From assembly GCA_037127255.1 (NCBI GenBank), contig JBANSL010000012.1, positions 23,322,615 to 23,386,614 of the forward strand: DNA of 64,000 nucleotides, written 5' to 3'. The translations under genes and the position numbers were made by a program. The notes beneath the pieces were generated by a model that had not been told where the DNA came from, made no database searches, and saw only the letters and a program-made list of their open reading frames with translations. Shown here one piece after another: positions 22,320-35,359 of this stretch. The DNA is from Persicaria tinctoria (Eukaryota > Streptophyta > Magnoliopsida > Caryophyllales > Polygonaceae). Position 1 is the stretch's first letter; every line of letters starts with the position of its first letter.

Positions 22320-22996
22320 CTATTTTAGTATTCTGATACAGATTAAGTATTAATTACATTAATCAATCTTTCAAAAACAAGTATCACATATATTAGTTTA
22401 AAATAATTATATATTTTTAAAATAAGATAATAAAAAAGACCAAATAAATTTAATATAGGAATTCTTCTTATTAGATTTGATGTCATGTATTTTAACTATG
22501 TATGTTTATATATCAATATATATATGTTACACTATTTTCACATTAAAAAAAACTCATTTATTATTTAAAGTTATAATTTACAAATAAAATTTGAATATAT
22601 TTGCAAAATCTTAAAATATCATAAATTATACTCGAATACAAGGGTTTGTATTAAAATAACAAATAAAAATAATTAATTAGAAGGCCTCATAACTAAAATA
22701 ATTTTTTATTTGGACAAGATAATTAGAAAATGTTTAAAAGACTTCAAAAAATTGGCTATATTGAGAATTGAACCTAGTGCATTATGGAGATGAGAAATTT
22801 AGTTGGGTCAAATACCACTAGGCCAAAACAATATTAATTGTACAAGAGAGAGATAAAAAAAATATTTCTGATAAAAATTTTGAACACCCTATTGGTCAGG
22901 TTGTCCTTAATTCATACCTGGGCGGGGCTAACTGAGATGGTGGATTAATCCCCCAAGGAGATCGAGTGAATTGATGTTTGTGTCAAAGATTTACCA
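22320..22996. other. AT-rich intergenic, no gene seen
   Basis: No open frame of interest. A short stretch at 22760-22850 (GAATTGAACC...ACCACTAGGCCA) vaguely resembles a decayed tRNA-derived sequence, too weak to call. Confidence 0.4.
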
Positions 22997-23141
22997 TGAG
23001 AGCATCCGCATTCATGGGGCAAACTCACTCCTAATTTTTTTTATCTCTCCCCGTAATATTTCGACACCTTATTTTTCAATACTTCTACTTCTTCCTTTAA
23101 GATTTTTCCCACACCCATAAGTTTACCACATTACTTATATT

Positions 23142-23811
23142 TGTTGGACAATAACCCTGCTGGAACATGTAAAACAGCAACTCAAAAGAGCGTTAGGGAT
23201 GTAGGCCGAACCGTGTTGTTGTGAAGGGGTGAGGGATGCGGTGAAGTGTGGTATGGGAGCCACTGAATGAGAAACGTATTTGCCCCCGACAGTGGTGCAG
23301 ATCGTATGCGAGGCAACGTCCCCCAAGGATTTCATCGGCTTCTCTCATAGATGCACTCGAGGGAGAGAAGTTGGAACTAGAACATGCGCTCAGAACGAGA
23401 AAAAGGTAGGAGAAAACAGGAGAGGGAGAGAGGCGATTGTGTTCGCTATGTTAAAAGTCAAGCCCTTGATCCCTTTATATAGCTGCGAAATCAACCCTTA
23501 AGACGCAAGCAAAGAGAAGATTTGAGTCTATCTTCATAAGATCTTGACTTATCTAAAATCGTTTGAAAAGATAATTTTGTGAAAATAAATCCAGTGAAAA
23601 AGAGATATTTGCGGATAAATATATCCGTAATATCTTCGGCCTCAAGAAAAGATATTTTTTAGTAAAGTTGTGTCTCATCCTTTACCTCTCAATGTAGGTA
23701 GCGGAAGAGTCTCCTTAAAACCCTTTTAGGATACCCTTGAACATTCCATGTGGGATGGAGAAAGTCTAAGAGACACCTTAAAACCACCTACTCTAGGCAT
23801 TATATCCAATA
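23142..23811 (-). repeat. 3' LTR of Copia B
   Basis: 670 bp, TGTTGGA start with a slightly decayed TCCAATA end (expected TCCAACA). Adjoins the 3' non-coding tail of the element. Confidence 0.85.
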
Positions 23812-24420
23812 ATCCCCCACAAATGCCGAGAGAAGGGGTTAAAAACTGAGGTTTTGAAAACAAGTTATGAGCGTGTCGAGGTTAGTGCTTAAATGCTGAT
23901 GTCTTGCGACTTGAATCGGCACATAGTGAAACTGGCGATTCCTTCGATAGAGTGAATGGCCAGAGGCCTTGAATTCCTCCACTTAGGGGTAAACCAGCAA
24001 CACACACCTTCCACGGGATCCTGTAACGTTCCGCTAAGTCTTATCACATAAGACATCCAAGTTTTGGCACACCTTAGGTGCTCATGAGTGTTCTAGTGAG
24101 GACTGCCCAAAGTCTCACCTTGGAGGGTTGCCAATCCCTCACACTCATGTAGGTAACTTCAACATATTTGTCTCAATACAGAATACCCCCACAATGGGTT
24201 ATGAAATCATTAACAGCTCTAAGGCTCAACCTCTCTACTATAGTTCGGTGATCTATCAAGTCCGTCTCAAAAGGACCACCCAATGCCTGGGCTATAGAAT
24301 CATTAAGAGCGTTAGCTCAACCTCACTATACACTTTCCATAGGAATGGGAGATGTGTATCTCATATGAGTCTTTTCATGACTTGCGTTCGACCAAATTAA
24401 TGGTTTCCGCCACAGATTCC

Positions 24421-26400
24421 TCATCTTACGGGCTTTAGCCCCATTCCCCTCGACGCGTCAAGGACTAGCCTTATGCAAAGTCCTTTGGTCAATGGATCCG
24501 CAATGTTCCTCTCTGGCCGCACATACTCTAAAGAGAGTACCCCATTTCTTATCAACTGCCTCACAGCCTCATGTCGGATGCGTATATGTCTTTTCTTGAC
24601 ATTATATGCTCCGTTGTTTGCTACTTCAATGACAGCTTGTGAGTCACACTGTAGAGAAAACGCAGGAGAAGGATGCCCCCACATTGGCATATCTACCAGT
24701 AGGCTTCTCAGCCACTCAGCCTCTTGCCCTGCTAGGTCTAGAGCTATGAACTCTGACTCCATCGTCGATCGGGCTATGCAACTCTGCTTTACAGACTTCC
24801 ATGAGACAGCTACACCACACAATGTAAAAACATATCCACTAGTGGAGCAAATTTCATCAGTCCCACTTGCCCAGTTTGCATCACAATATCCTTCTAGAAC
24901 GCAGGGAAAACCCTCAAAATGTAATCCCCAATCAAGAGTACCTCTAAGGTATTTCATTAACCTTCTAAGTGCAATCCAGTGCTCTTTGCTAGGATTATGT
25001 GTGTATCTACTGAGTCTACTTACTGCATAAGCTATGCCAGGCCGAGTATAGTTCATCAAAAACATTAGACTCCCAATAACCTTAGCGTATTCCTCTTGGG
25101 AAACACCTATACCTGAGTTCTTCACTAACTATATGGTAGCATCATATGGGGTCCTAACTGGCGTCAAAACATAGTTGTTAAACTTTTTCAATACCTTCTC
25201 TACATAATGGGATTGAGACAAAGTAAAGCCATTTTTAGTTCTAGTCACTTTAACACCTAGAATCACATCTGCTTCACCTAAGTCTTTCATTTCAAAGCGA
25301 GAGGAAAGAAACTTTTTGGTTTCAATTATCACATGCATGTTAGTGCCAAATAACAACATATCATCAACATATAGGCACACAATAACACAACCAGAATTGT
25401 ACATCACTACATCTTGGTATAAACAGATGCATTAGATCCACTAACCACAAATCCAAAACTCAACATAGTGTTATGAAATTTCTCATATTATTGGTTAGGT
25501 GCTTGCTTTAGGCCATAGAGAGATTTCTTTAACCTACAAACCATATTCTCCTTACCTGGAACCACAAAACCCGGAGGTTGTTCCATGTATATTTCCTCAT
25601 CTAGATCACCATTCAGAAAAGCAGTCTTTACATCCATTTGATGTACTAAGAGCTTGTAATTAGATGCTAATGCAAATAATGTTCTAATGGTCGCAATCTT
25701 GGTTACAAGAGAATAGGTGTCAAAATAATCTACTCCATGTTTCTGTGTGAATCCTTTGATTACTAGTCTTGGCTTAAATCTTTCTATAGAACCATTTGTT
25801 CTAAGTTTTGTCTAAAAGGACCATTTACAACCAATGATCTTATAACCTCTAGGCAAATCAACTGGTTCCCAAGTGTGATTACTTGCGATAGGTACAATTT
25901 CACTGTTTTTAGCATCTTTCCAAAAACTAGCATCTACTGAACTCATAGCTTCTCTATATATTTTAAGTTCATCCTCTATCATGTGAAAATAAACTATAGA
26001 TTCATTGATTTAATCTAAATCACTGACTTCAGTCAAGAATGTAGTCACAAAATCAGGACCATAGCTAGTTTCAGTTCTACGTCTTTTACTTCTTCTAATT
26101 TCACTAGGTTCATCAACATTAATAGAAGCAGGTAAAGACAAAGATGCAGGTTCAGAAAAAGCAGGAATACTATCATGACCTTTCTTCAAAGGAAAAATAT
26201 GCTCAAAAATTCAGCATCACGATATTCACACATAGATTTATCATGCAGACACATAAATTTGTAGACGGTATAATTGCGCTCTAGAATACCATCAACCATA
26301 TAGGATCCAACATCATTTCTTTTAAAGGCATATATAACCACCTTAGACACACAACCCCCACATTTCTCATTTATACTAGGTAGACAGTCATTTACTAACC
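24421..26400 (-). pseudogene. Copia B pol: integrase tail, RT and RNase H
   Basis: CLYVDDMLLFGTN carries the RT YVDD box (25407-25129). The next piece (25125-24421) holds [12 protein letters not shown] and [20 protein letters not shown] of Copia RNase H, plus [14 protein letters not shown] and ADPLTKGL near the C-terminus. Upstream (25400-26400) Copia RT/integrase text is recognisable but broken by stops. Confidence 0.85.
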
Positions 26401-26816
26401 TTGTATGGGGTTTTGTCTAACTTCTCATGTGGTATCTCACTTCCTACCTCTGTTGAATCTAAATTATGTTGGTTTTGATCAAGTTAGTTTTATACCTTAT
26501 ATGTCAAGAACAAGTCATCCTACATCTTTGAGCTTGACAAATACATGAACTTGGTATCTCTTAAGATCTCTAAAGATCATCTACTTAATGTGATATAACA
26601 CCTTTGCCTCGTTTGCTTTTAGAGTTTCTAAACAATAACGATCAATCTTTGTTAACTCAAGTAATCTAGTGGTCCTTTTAACTACAGATTGAAAGGGTGT
26701 TTAGCAATTTATGCACATATCACATTTATTTGATCAACAACATCTAAATTAGATATTAGGAGCATTTTATGGAATTTTCTCAAATTTACCAACTTCTCAT
26801 GTCCTAATATCATGTC

Positions 26817-28090
26817 TGACGGAGGGAAAACTTGTCGTTGATTCCGCCAAAGAAACTCAAACCTATAACTAGTATAGTAATAAGCAAGAGGTCGATCCCA
26901 CAGGGAAATTTATGACTCAAGTGTGATTCTAATGCCGATTAAGTAACAAGAAGGGGGTTTTTGTGTGAAAGCTTTGAAGTAAAGTAACGAAAGCAGAATA
27001 AGTGATTTTGGTTTAGACAATTTAGGCGAAGCAATTCCACCTACAATTTTCCACTTTATTGGATTGAAGCGATCATTGTAACTTCTTCTCGTCCTGTTAT
27101 GTTTCCTATGAATGCCCTTGTCCCGACCTAATATAGTTACTAGTCCAACCAGTCCTAGCAACCCTTATCAATCGAACAGTCCCTAAAGAAGGATTTAACC
27201 CAATTGATAGCTTTAAGTTCAAAGATTAGCCAAGGTATTTGCAGTCCCTAAAAAAGGATTTAACAACACATTCAACTTCCTACTCATTCAATTAGTTCAA
27301 CCAGCCCTAAAGGAATAAGTTTGCCACTTAGGTTAAGGTTCACAACCAGGAATCTACAAAACCTTAGCGATTGAATTGATCTAACGAGTTGGCCAGACAA
27401 GATAGAACAAATCAATAATCAATCAAGCACAAAGAAGTTGAAGCATTCACAAATAGGAAACCAGGAGCGAGAATTAGAAACTCACAATCAATCCGAATAA
27501 AGCTTCAAATTGCAGGCAGAATAGATGAGTTTAGTTCCTCATGGAAGACATAGCTCAAAATATCTAAAGTGTCTAATGGATGAATGAATAGAATCAAAAG
27601 TCATCAAAAATAACATAAAAGGCCTAATTAAAAGCATCTAAGTCGGCCTCAAAGTGAATAAATTAGAAACTAGGGTTTTTCCATCAAAACGGCGCGCGGC
27701 AGTACGTGCGGCGGCCGCCGCAAGGGGTGCGGCGCCCGCCGCAAGCTGTCTTCCTCGCTACCCGCTGCGGCGGGTGCAGCGGCGCCCGCGGCACTTCCTG
27801 CGGCGCCCGCGACTCTCAGTTTTGTCGTGGTCTTCTAGCTTCCTTTGCGGCTTTTCTTCTCGTCTTGCTTCATTCTTCCTTGTTCCTTCCCATGTATCTT
27901 GTGTTCCTCTTCGAGATATTGCATCTCCCCAACGTGTTCCGATTCCATCTGCGAAATAAATACAAAATTGCGCAGAATCCGAACTTTTCTAAAATAAACA
28001 CAAGATGCAATTTAACAACAAAGCAAGCAAGAAATGCAACCTAATTAAACTAAAAATATCTATAATGCCTATCTAAAATATGCATTATCA
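26817..28090. mobile_element. Solo LTR (1,274 bp) nested in Copia B
   Basis: It begins TGACGGAGGG and ends GCATTATCA, flanked by ATGTC at 26812-26816 and 28091-28095. Excision joins two Copia B stretches. Interior features are the phrase GGTCGATCCCACAGGGA near 26892 and a GC-rich run of GCGGCGCCCGC-type units at 27700-27815. No coding genes; ORFs here are composition artefacts. Confidence 0.8.
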
Positions 28091-28095
28091 ATGTC

Positions 28096-29746
28096 ATCAA
28101 CCAAGATTCAAAGAGATACATGCATAAGATATATATAACCAACTAATTTCAAATATAAAAATGACGCCGATCACTTAACTAACAAAATAGGTCGACATGT
28201 GTACTCAGCAAACTGTTCTTTGTAAGACCGAAGAGACATCTTGATTGGTTCATCAACGCAATTGTTCTCCATTTTTGACATCCCAATGTCACTCCGTTTC
28301 TACTCCTTTTCAAGGTGCATGGGTGGTGTCGGAGTTTGGAAGAACAATCGTACATATATCGCCAAGCCAACAACTGAACCAATTTGTCAAAGACAGAACA
28401 ACAACAAACAACACAAATTAAATAAATAAAATAGGCCCAAATTTACACCTTATAACCGGCCCATTTCAACAAATAACTAAACAAGCCCAAGACTCTAGGT
28501 CCCTAGCCCGGCTCGGCCCGAAGCCAAACCTGGAGGACCCGTTCAGCCTGCCGTCATCCTTCCAGCGCCGTTCGAGGATCGCCGGAGACATCCACAAGCG
28601 GTGGCAGATGACGCTGCCATCCCCCACGAAGGGTGGGCGAGATCAAACGCCAACAAACTCCGAGTCAACAGCTACCACAAGGAGACTCTGCCGCCATGGC
28701 AGCGAGCTTGAAGGTCCGTTCGTGCCCGCCTCCCTCTATGTAGCAGGATCTTCGGCCGACGATTGCACGGGCGGTAGCGCCGCCACCTCCTGGTGCTTAA
28801 ACTGAGGAGCACGGTGGCGAGTACGACACCACCTTGCCTTAGACCCGGCAAAGACCCTTGCACTTGAGAGCTAGGGCGTGTGAACTCACCCCCGACATCG
28901 CTCACTGCCATCGAAGTTGTTGCTTGCACCGCGAGCGTCTCTTCTCCTCCGTCTTGTCTCCGGCTCTCCATCCAACCAAAGACCATAACGAATTCGGATT
29001 TAGGGGCGAGCTTCGCAGATCCAAAATTGTTCACAAAGAACTCGAACCCTAAACTCCCAAATTCAAATCCGAGAAGAAGAAGAGAGGCGTTTGCTCACCC
29101 TCCTCGCTCCTTGTCGTCGAAACCTTAGGCGGTGGTGCAACTCCCACCAGTTGCTCCGGCAAGGAAGACGGTGGCACCGCCGCCTCCAAGTGCTTCGGGG
29201 AGGATCACAGAGGCGAGATCGATCGACTCCGCCAAGCCGAGATGCCGAGGTTCCCTATACTCACTAATCTTTATGCCAAAATCGAGTTACAGGGACTCAA
29301 AATTTTTCCGATCTGGGTTCACTATTCGCGATGAACGAAAACCCTAAAATCATATCTGCAATTCCTTCTTCTCTCATGAGACCGGCTATGAAATTTGCAA
29401 TTCAAGCCCTGAATTTCGACTACAACAAGCAAACATTAGATCGAAAACAAAACTCGAATCAATAGAGAGCAATCTGGTAAAGAAAGAAAGAGGACGAGAG
29501 AGAGGTTGAAGAAGACTCAACCTTTTTCCTTTTTTTTTTCAAACTTGGGCAGAGGTACCGATTGATCATCTCCATGAATCAGAAACTCTTCCCGGGATTC
29601 TCCTCCGATCGACTAGGTTCAATCCTTTGACGCATCAGCGCGCTTATAGTCCGAGCCATCCAAAAGGCTCCAGCTTTGAGAGATCGAGCGACTTTCTGTA
29701 TCCGATCTCCATGGCGATCACAGTCCAACGGAATTACGTTTCTCAA
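28096..29746. other. Unassigned GC-rich interior of Copia B
   Basis: This replaces the expected leader, gag and protease. It contains open frames in several phases caused by GC-rich composition, and text such as GAACCCTAAACTCCC typical of plant leader or LTR sequence. No domain recognised. A nested LTR fragment or captured host sequence is possible. Confidence 0.35.
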
Positions 29747-30424
29747 TGTTGGACAATAACCCTGCTGGAACCTTTAAAACAGCAACTCAAAAGAGCGTTA
29801 GGGATGTAGGCCGAACCGTGTTTTTGTGAAGGGGCGAGGGTTGCGGTGAAGCGTGGTATGGGAGCCACTGAATGAGAAACGTATTTGCCCTCGACAGTGG
29901 TGCAGATCGTATGCGAGACAACGTCCCTGGATTTCACCGGCTTCTCTCACATGTGCCCTCGAGGGAGAGAAGTTGGAACTGGAACAAGCACTCCGAACGA
30001 GAAAAAAGGTAGGAGAAAACCGAAGAGGGAGAGAGGCGATTGTGTTCGCTATGTTAAAAGTCAAGCCCTTGATCCCTTTATATAACTGCGAAATCAGTCC
30101 TTAAGCCGCAAGCAAAAGGAAGATTTGAGTCTATCTTTAGAAGATCTTGACTTATCTAAAATCGTTTGAAAATATAATTTTGTGAAAATAAATCCAGTGA
30201 AAAAGAGATATTTGCGGATAAATACTAACAAGTCTATCCGTAATATCTTCGACCTCAAGAAAAGATATTTTTCCGTAAAGCTCCGTCTCATCCTTTACCT
30301 CTCAATGTACGTAGCGGAAGAGTCTCCTTAAAACCCTTTTAGGATATCCTTGAACATTCCATGTGGGATGAAGAAAGTCTAAAATACACCTTAAAACTAC
30401 CTACTCTAGGCATTATATCCAAAA
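29747..30424 (-). repeat. 5' LTR of Copia B
   Basis: 678 bp partner of 23142-23811. No tRNA-Met primer-binding site follows it on the minus strand. Confidence 0.85.
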
Positions 30425-31109
30425 ATATTTTAACTTTCTCTATACCCAACCACAATTCTCTACCAATAAAAAAATAATTAATTCAATAAACAAAAAAACA
30501 AAATAGATAAAGTGATTTTTTTATATAGAAAATGAGATGGGAAATGGGATGGGTTTTTCCGAACGGATATAATAATACTTAATCTAAAAAATTTAATATT
30601 AATATGCTTATTAAATATTTTATTGAATTAAATTAAAATAGGGAACAAAAAATGGATAGAGAGAAATTGTTACTTCCACTGTGTATGAAAATGGAGCTCT
30701 TTCTCCATTTAAAAACAAATTTAGAATTTTTTTTTACGTTAAAAAAAAATGGAGAGTAAATGATGTGGTCTTGTGGGGTCCATTTTTTATTAAAAAATTG
30801 AGCAAATATGTGAAGAGATGAAGATGAGGTTGCCCCTTCCTGCTAGGTTTTTCCCAACCCCTCCCATTTCATCAGGTTCATTCCACACCCATAAGGCAAC
30901 CTTATAGGGAGTGAAAGAGAGCTATAGGGTAGATAAACCTCTTGGATGCTGATGCTCTTAAGGCTTAACTTTAACCCATTCTACTGGGTAACCCCTCCCC
31001 TCTTGATGGATAGGGTGAATCCTACATTTATGAGTTTACCTCTTAAGAAGAGAGAGTGGGATGGGGAGTTGGAACCCCATGAATACAGATGCTCTGAGGC
31101 TTGGATTCA

Positions 31110-31228
31110 GATGAACGAAGAAGGGATCGAAGGAGCCACTTATGAATTCGACACAAACGGTACGGAATCTGATTCAGATGATGATCCGCCTGTTACTGTA
31201 AACGTAGATTTTGCAGCTGATCAGTGAT
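31110..31228 (+). CDS. Possible terminal exon of an unidentified gene (acidic C-terminus)
   Basis: An acceptor-like GGATTCAG precedes a frame encoding [20 protein letters not shown] then an acidic Ser/Asp run, ending DFAADQ and TGA at 31226-31228. The composition is protein-like, unlike its AT-rich surroundings. Text after the stop looks like a 3' UTR. The upstream frame to 30946 runs through MITE sequence and should not be counted as coding. No upstream exons were found, so it could be a captured fragment. Family unknown. Confidence 0.4.
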
Positions 31229-31239
31229 CACCCATTCAT

Positions 31240-32560
31240 GTTCCTGATTCGTGAAGACACCACCAGCATTGTGCTCTTCATCAGCCATGTTTTAAATCCT
31301 CTAGAGGAATGATGATTCGATCAGTTCCTTAGCTGCATCTTCTCTCTCTTGTGTGTGTTTTGTTAGAGGTTAATCAAGTTATAATTTAATTTCAAAAATA
31401 GATGATCTCGATCTTATATATTTTATTGGTCTTTATATCCTAAATTGAGAAAGAGCACGTGAAAGGAAGAAAAAAGGTAAGAGAGCAAAGAGAGAGAAAG
31501 CTAAGGGGAAGAGAGAGAGGAATTTGGAATTCTGCTTCAATATTCGATAATCTACTTTGTTACATTAGCAGGCCTTTTGTAGGCTACCAATGGGCCTTTG
31601 GCCCAATTGTCACACACTCATACCAGCCCATTATGCTGCACTCCTAACCCAATTCTCGTTCCCTGAATTGGTAAATAAAGAGCGGGCATTCGGGGTTCGA
31701 ACCATGAATCTTGGATACTACCCACAAGTCTTTTCCGATTTAGTCATTTCGAAATAGTTACCCAATTTCCATTCCTTGAATAGATCAATACCAACTAGTC
31801 TTTTTCGGTGAACCATTCTGGAATGGTTACCCAATTCCCATTCCTTGAATTGGTAAATAAAGAGCGGCCATATCCGGGGTTCGAACTGGGGACCTTTGGT
31901 AAATAAAGAGCGGCCCAATTCCCATTCCATTACAACATACGATGCGGTTATCTATTTTTACATCTTTAAAGAGATCGATTCGGTAACGGATATGGTTCGC
32001 CCTTTGATTTTTCATTCAAAGCTCAGCACTTTTATCTAAAAAGATACTCTTAGATAGCGGTCCAACAAGGCATAACATTGCCCAAATTGGAGTATTGTTT
32101 TTCAAAAAAAAAAAAAAAAAAAAAAATACATAATCACATTTACTTGAGTATAGTGAAAGATAATAAATCGGAATATCACAAGAATGACTCATTCTGAAAG
32201 AACGAGCACAGTTTTTCCGAATGTGCACGTTGGAAAATGTTGAAAGGCTTGTCCATATTACCGCCGCAATCTCTTAAAAGTGTGATCTTGTAGCCTTATC
32301 AAGATCGAGTCAACCGACAATATTGTCGGTCGTCGATCCAAATGTGGTGTCGGCCGATATGCATTGCACTGCACGAGTGTGTGGACTGTGGAACAAGGTC
32401 CGGGCCATCCATTGATTAGTCTGGTCGTCCAATTGTCTCAATATCTACCATTTATAAATGTTGAGATAGGCGACTCATTTTAATTTTAGTGAACAAATAA
32501 GTGAATTACTATTTTTTATAATTAATTGGTTTTAGGATATAATCTCATTTGACCTATATG
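31240..32560. other. Intergenic with a local duplication
   Basis: The phrase CTTGAATTGGTAAATAAAG with GGGGTTCGAAC occurs twice (about 31660-31710 and 31840-31890) within 31650-31925. An A-run lies at 32107-32126. No gene seen. Confidence 0.45.
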
Positions 32561-32563
32561 TTA

Positions 32564-32812
32564 AACCATCTCTAACAACTTTTTTAAAATTTCTCTAAAA
32601 TGGACAACAAAATACATATTCTTTAAATTATTTTTATTTCAACTCTAAAATTTACTTCTCTATTTCTTTAGAGAATGCTACAGATTTAGGAAAACTTTTC
32701 TATTTCTTTTCATTGCTTTTCCATTTTGGAGAAGTAGATGAAAAATCTGTTGAACAAAAAACATTTTAAAATTCTCCAAAATTTTCGAAATGGAGCTCTG
32801 TTAGTGATGCTC
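32564..32812. mobile_element. Tourist-like MITE, 249 bp, TTA duplication
   Basis: The left end AACCATCTCTAACA and right end TGTTAGTGATGCTC are imperfect inverted repeats flanked by TTA (32561-32563, 32813-32815). Confidence 0.65.
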
Positions 32813-32982
32813 TTAGATTACTAGTCGGATACATGACCCTCTAGGCTCTAGTCACATACTCACAAGCCTCAATGAGAAGAATATATTTTACTTTAACCAA
32901 ATACAGAGCTGACTACTGAGGCACCTAGAATTTCGGCATCCCATCCGACCAAACCTCATGCTGCATTTGACATAAGCATATA

Positions 32983-33219
32983 CTCCCTCCGATCCAAAAA
33001 AGGATTGCCGTTTGACTTTTTAACACGTATTTTAAGGAGCTAAAAACTATATCAAATATCAACTTTTTTTAAATTATTTTTTTACAACTTAATATTTGTT
33101 GGCAATAAGTATTAGATTATAAAAAAATAATAATAAAAAAGTTAATATATTATATAGTTTTTAGCTCCTTAAAATACGTGTTAAAAAGTTAAACGACTAT
33201 CTTTTTGGATCGGAGGTAG
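32983..33219. mobile_element. Stowaway MITE, 237 bp, TA duplication
   Basis: Starts CTCCCTCCGATCCAAAAA and ends with its inverted copy TTTTTGGATCGGAGGTAG, with TA on both sides. The inverted arms extend about 70 bp (AACACGTATTTTAAGGAGC and its complement). Confidence 0.85.
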
Positions 33220-33224
33220 TAACA

Positions 33225-35180
33225 ATTTATATTTATGTGTGTTGGTTTTATTAGTTACATTTATTTTTATATTTAAAATATGTTATTCTGCATTCATACA
33301 CGATTTTTAAGAAACATAATAAATACTGGGTATGGTATTATTGCTTTTCTGCTTTGTAAACCTCCAACTAACAATCTCTTAATCATTTCAAAGGCATTTT
33401 TGTAAAGTAAAATCTAAAATACCTATAATGACTTATTTTTTTAACGAAACTAATACCCTAAAATTTCATGTTTTGGCAAACGAAGGGAGTATTGAAGAGT
33501 ATGGATGAAAACGAGTCTAGTTGCGGATGGGTTGAATTTGTGGAGCCATTAAAAATGACTATTTAATTAATCAATTTAATATTTTTCCTAATATATTTTA
33601 AAAAATAAATTATTTTCATATATACCTACAAAAAAAATCTCCAAAAAAGGTAAAGATATGTGGTGATGATTCCGAAGATGTAAAAATCATCACTTAATAT
33701 TTGGATTATCATCTATATTCTATATACTCGGGTCGGATGTATGGATGAGTGATTGGTACTGCTACAAAGAGACCATAAAATCTTCGACTTGAGGATCCTT
33801 GGTGTTTTGAGCGTGGACCCAGGTGTGAGGGAGAGGTCACTGTTGTGGGCCGGGATAACGAGCCCATATGTAGACGGGTCGCAGCCCAAGCCCAAATTAT
33901 TGGTTAATCAATACCAACAAAGTAAATATAGCTTTTTGGAAGAAAGCATTACCTCCACTTAGAGTGATGCTTGAATAATTTTGGCAATGAGAATCTTCAA
34001 AAGCTTTGAGGGCCTATATTGGTGCAGACAACATTATATTCTTCTTATCTTATTTTGTTATTTTGCATTTTGAGTTATTATTATCTCTCAAAGGTATTTA
34101 AGCTATGGGGAAAAAATATGAGTACCATATACTAAAATCAAAAAGTGTGATGATTATACAATTAGTGAGCTACCCACTTACCCTTTTAATTTTAATGCAT
34201 TTCATCTACCTAGGTCTTGACTTGTCTTTAGACTATTTACCCTATTTGTCTACTTTGTTCTTTCCTCTTCGAGTTTTTTCAGGCTACGTTTGATAAAAAG
34301 ATAACTGATGGAATAGTTGAAACTAATTGACCAGCTAGTTAAAACTAATAAATTATTTGTGTTAAATATAAATTAATAAATTAGTATTGCGTTTGACAAA
34401 CCTAGCAGTTAGGATAGCTATTGAAAATTTGTGAATATAAAATCAAAAGCTCCGAAAAGCTTAGATGAGTATAGGTTAAAAAGCTCATATTCTAAAAACT
34501 AAACTAAGTAACTAAAATCTTATATTTATTTTCTTTAAAACTATATAATATCAAAATTATAAACTCCAAAAAATTAGTTGATTGTGCAGTTTTGTGTCAA
34601 ATATATAGTCTTAAGTCTTTTGAAAATACCTTCCTAATATATTTAATTGGAGAAAGAGTACGTAGATTATGAATTTCATATCTTACTTTATTATTATAGG
34701 ATTTACTGGAAGATTTGTTTTTTTTTTCTCTTAACATATCAATCTATTTCTTTGGCATTTATTTGTAATTTACTAACATATTTACATCAAAATACACCTA
34801 TTTTCATTTTAAAGGTGATTTTTTTGTTTGTTTTCCAATAAATAAAATAAATTCATAGAAATGACGATGCATTGAACAAGGCTATAATAGCTTAATAGAA
34901 TATGACACGTATGAGCTTTTCACCCCACTAATATAATAATGGCTTGCAACTGTTGAATCTCTTTCATATACATCACTATCACGGCACCCATCACCTAATT
35001 AATTATCTCCACATGCATAAGTAAATTAAGTAATTAAGTAATTGACCTTATTATTCACAAGTCACAACTAACCTTTGACCTCCATCATCGAGTTACTTGT
35101 GGTTAAACCCTTTAAACAAACAATATTGGACCCCACTCGCAATTAGCTTAAGTCTTTTTAATCGAGGCCTTGATCACACT
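33225..35180. other. AT-rich intergenic, no gene recognised
   Basis: Contains a lone Stowaway right end near 33490 (AACGAAGGGAGTA). Short open frames (33753, 34105, 34647) are hydrophobic low-complexity from AT-rich DNA. Nothing else supportable. Confidence 0.45.
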
Positions 35181-35181
35181 C

Positions 35182-35184
<3 letters not shown>

Positions 35185-35273
<89 letters not shown>
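35185..35273. repeat. (TA)n microsatellite
   Basis: An almost pure TA dinucleotide run of about 89 bp. Confidence 0.95.
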
Positions 35274-35277
<4 letters not shown>

Positions 35278-35359
35278 TATACTAAGTTTTCTCCTCAAAG
35301 TGTATATATTATAGTCTACACTAAAGTATTTCTTTTTATCAAATGAGCACTATTAACTA

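Larger units (their letters stand above)
23142..30424 (-). mobile_element. Copia B: LTR retrotransposon with rearranged interior
   Basis: LTRs at 23142-23811 (670 bp) and 29747-30424 (678 bp) are closely similar and start TGTTGGACAATAACC. ATATT duplications lie at 23137-23141 and 30425-30429. A polypurine-like GTGGGGGAT follows the left LTR on the minus strand. The pol part is at 24421-26400. The expected primer-binding site and gag are not visible beside the right LTR; about 1.6 kb of unrelated GC-rich sequence stands there. Confidence 0.85.
23000..31094. mobile_element. PIF/Harbinger-like MITE split by Copia B
   Basis: The left end GAGCATCCGCATTCATGGGG (23000) and right end CCCCATGAATACAGATGCTC (to 31094) are inverted copies flanked by TGA. 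Without Copia B and one duplication the element is about 807 bp. TIR sequence and 3-bp TNA duplication fit Tourist/Harbinger-type MITEs. Confidence 0.6.

Noticed and set aside
27654..28044. Ala/Arg-rich frames
   Set aside because: They come from a GCGGCGCCCGC-type run inside a solo LTR.
31690..31890. tRNA genes, because of GGTTCGAACC and GGGGTTCGAAC
   Set aside because: Only a B-box-like word is present; no cloverleaf could be formed, and the phrase is part of a local duplication.
31943..31955. A copy of the MULE palindrome outside the element (GATGCGGTTATC)
   Set aside because: It is a single half-site with no partner arm.
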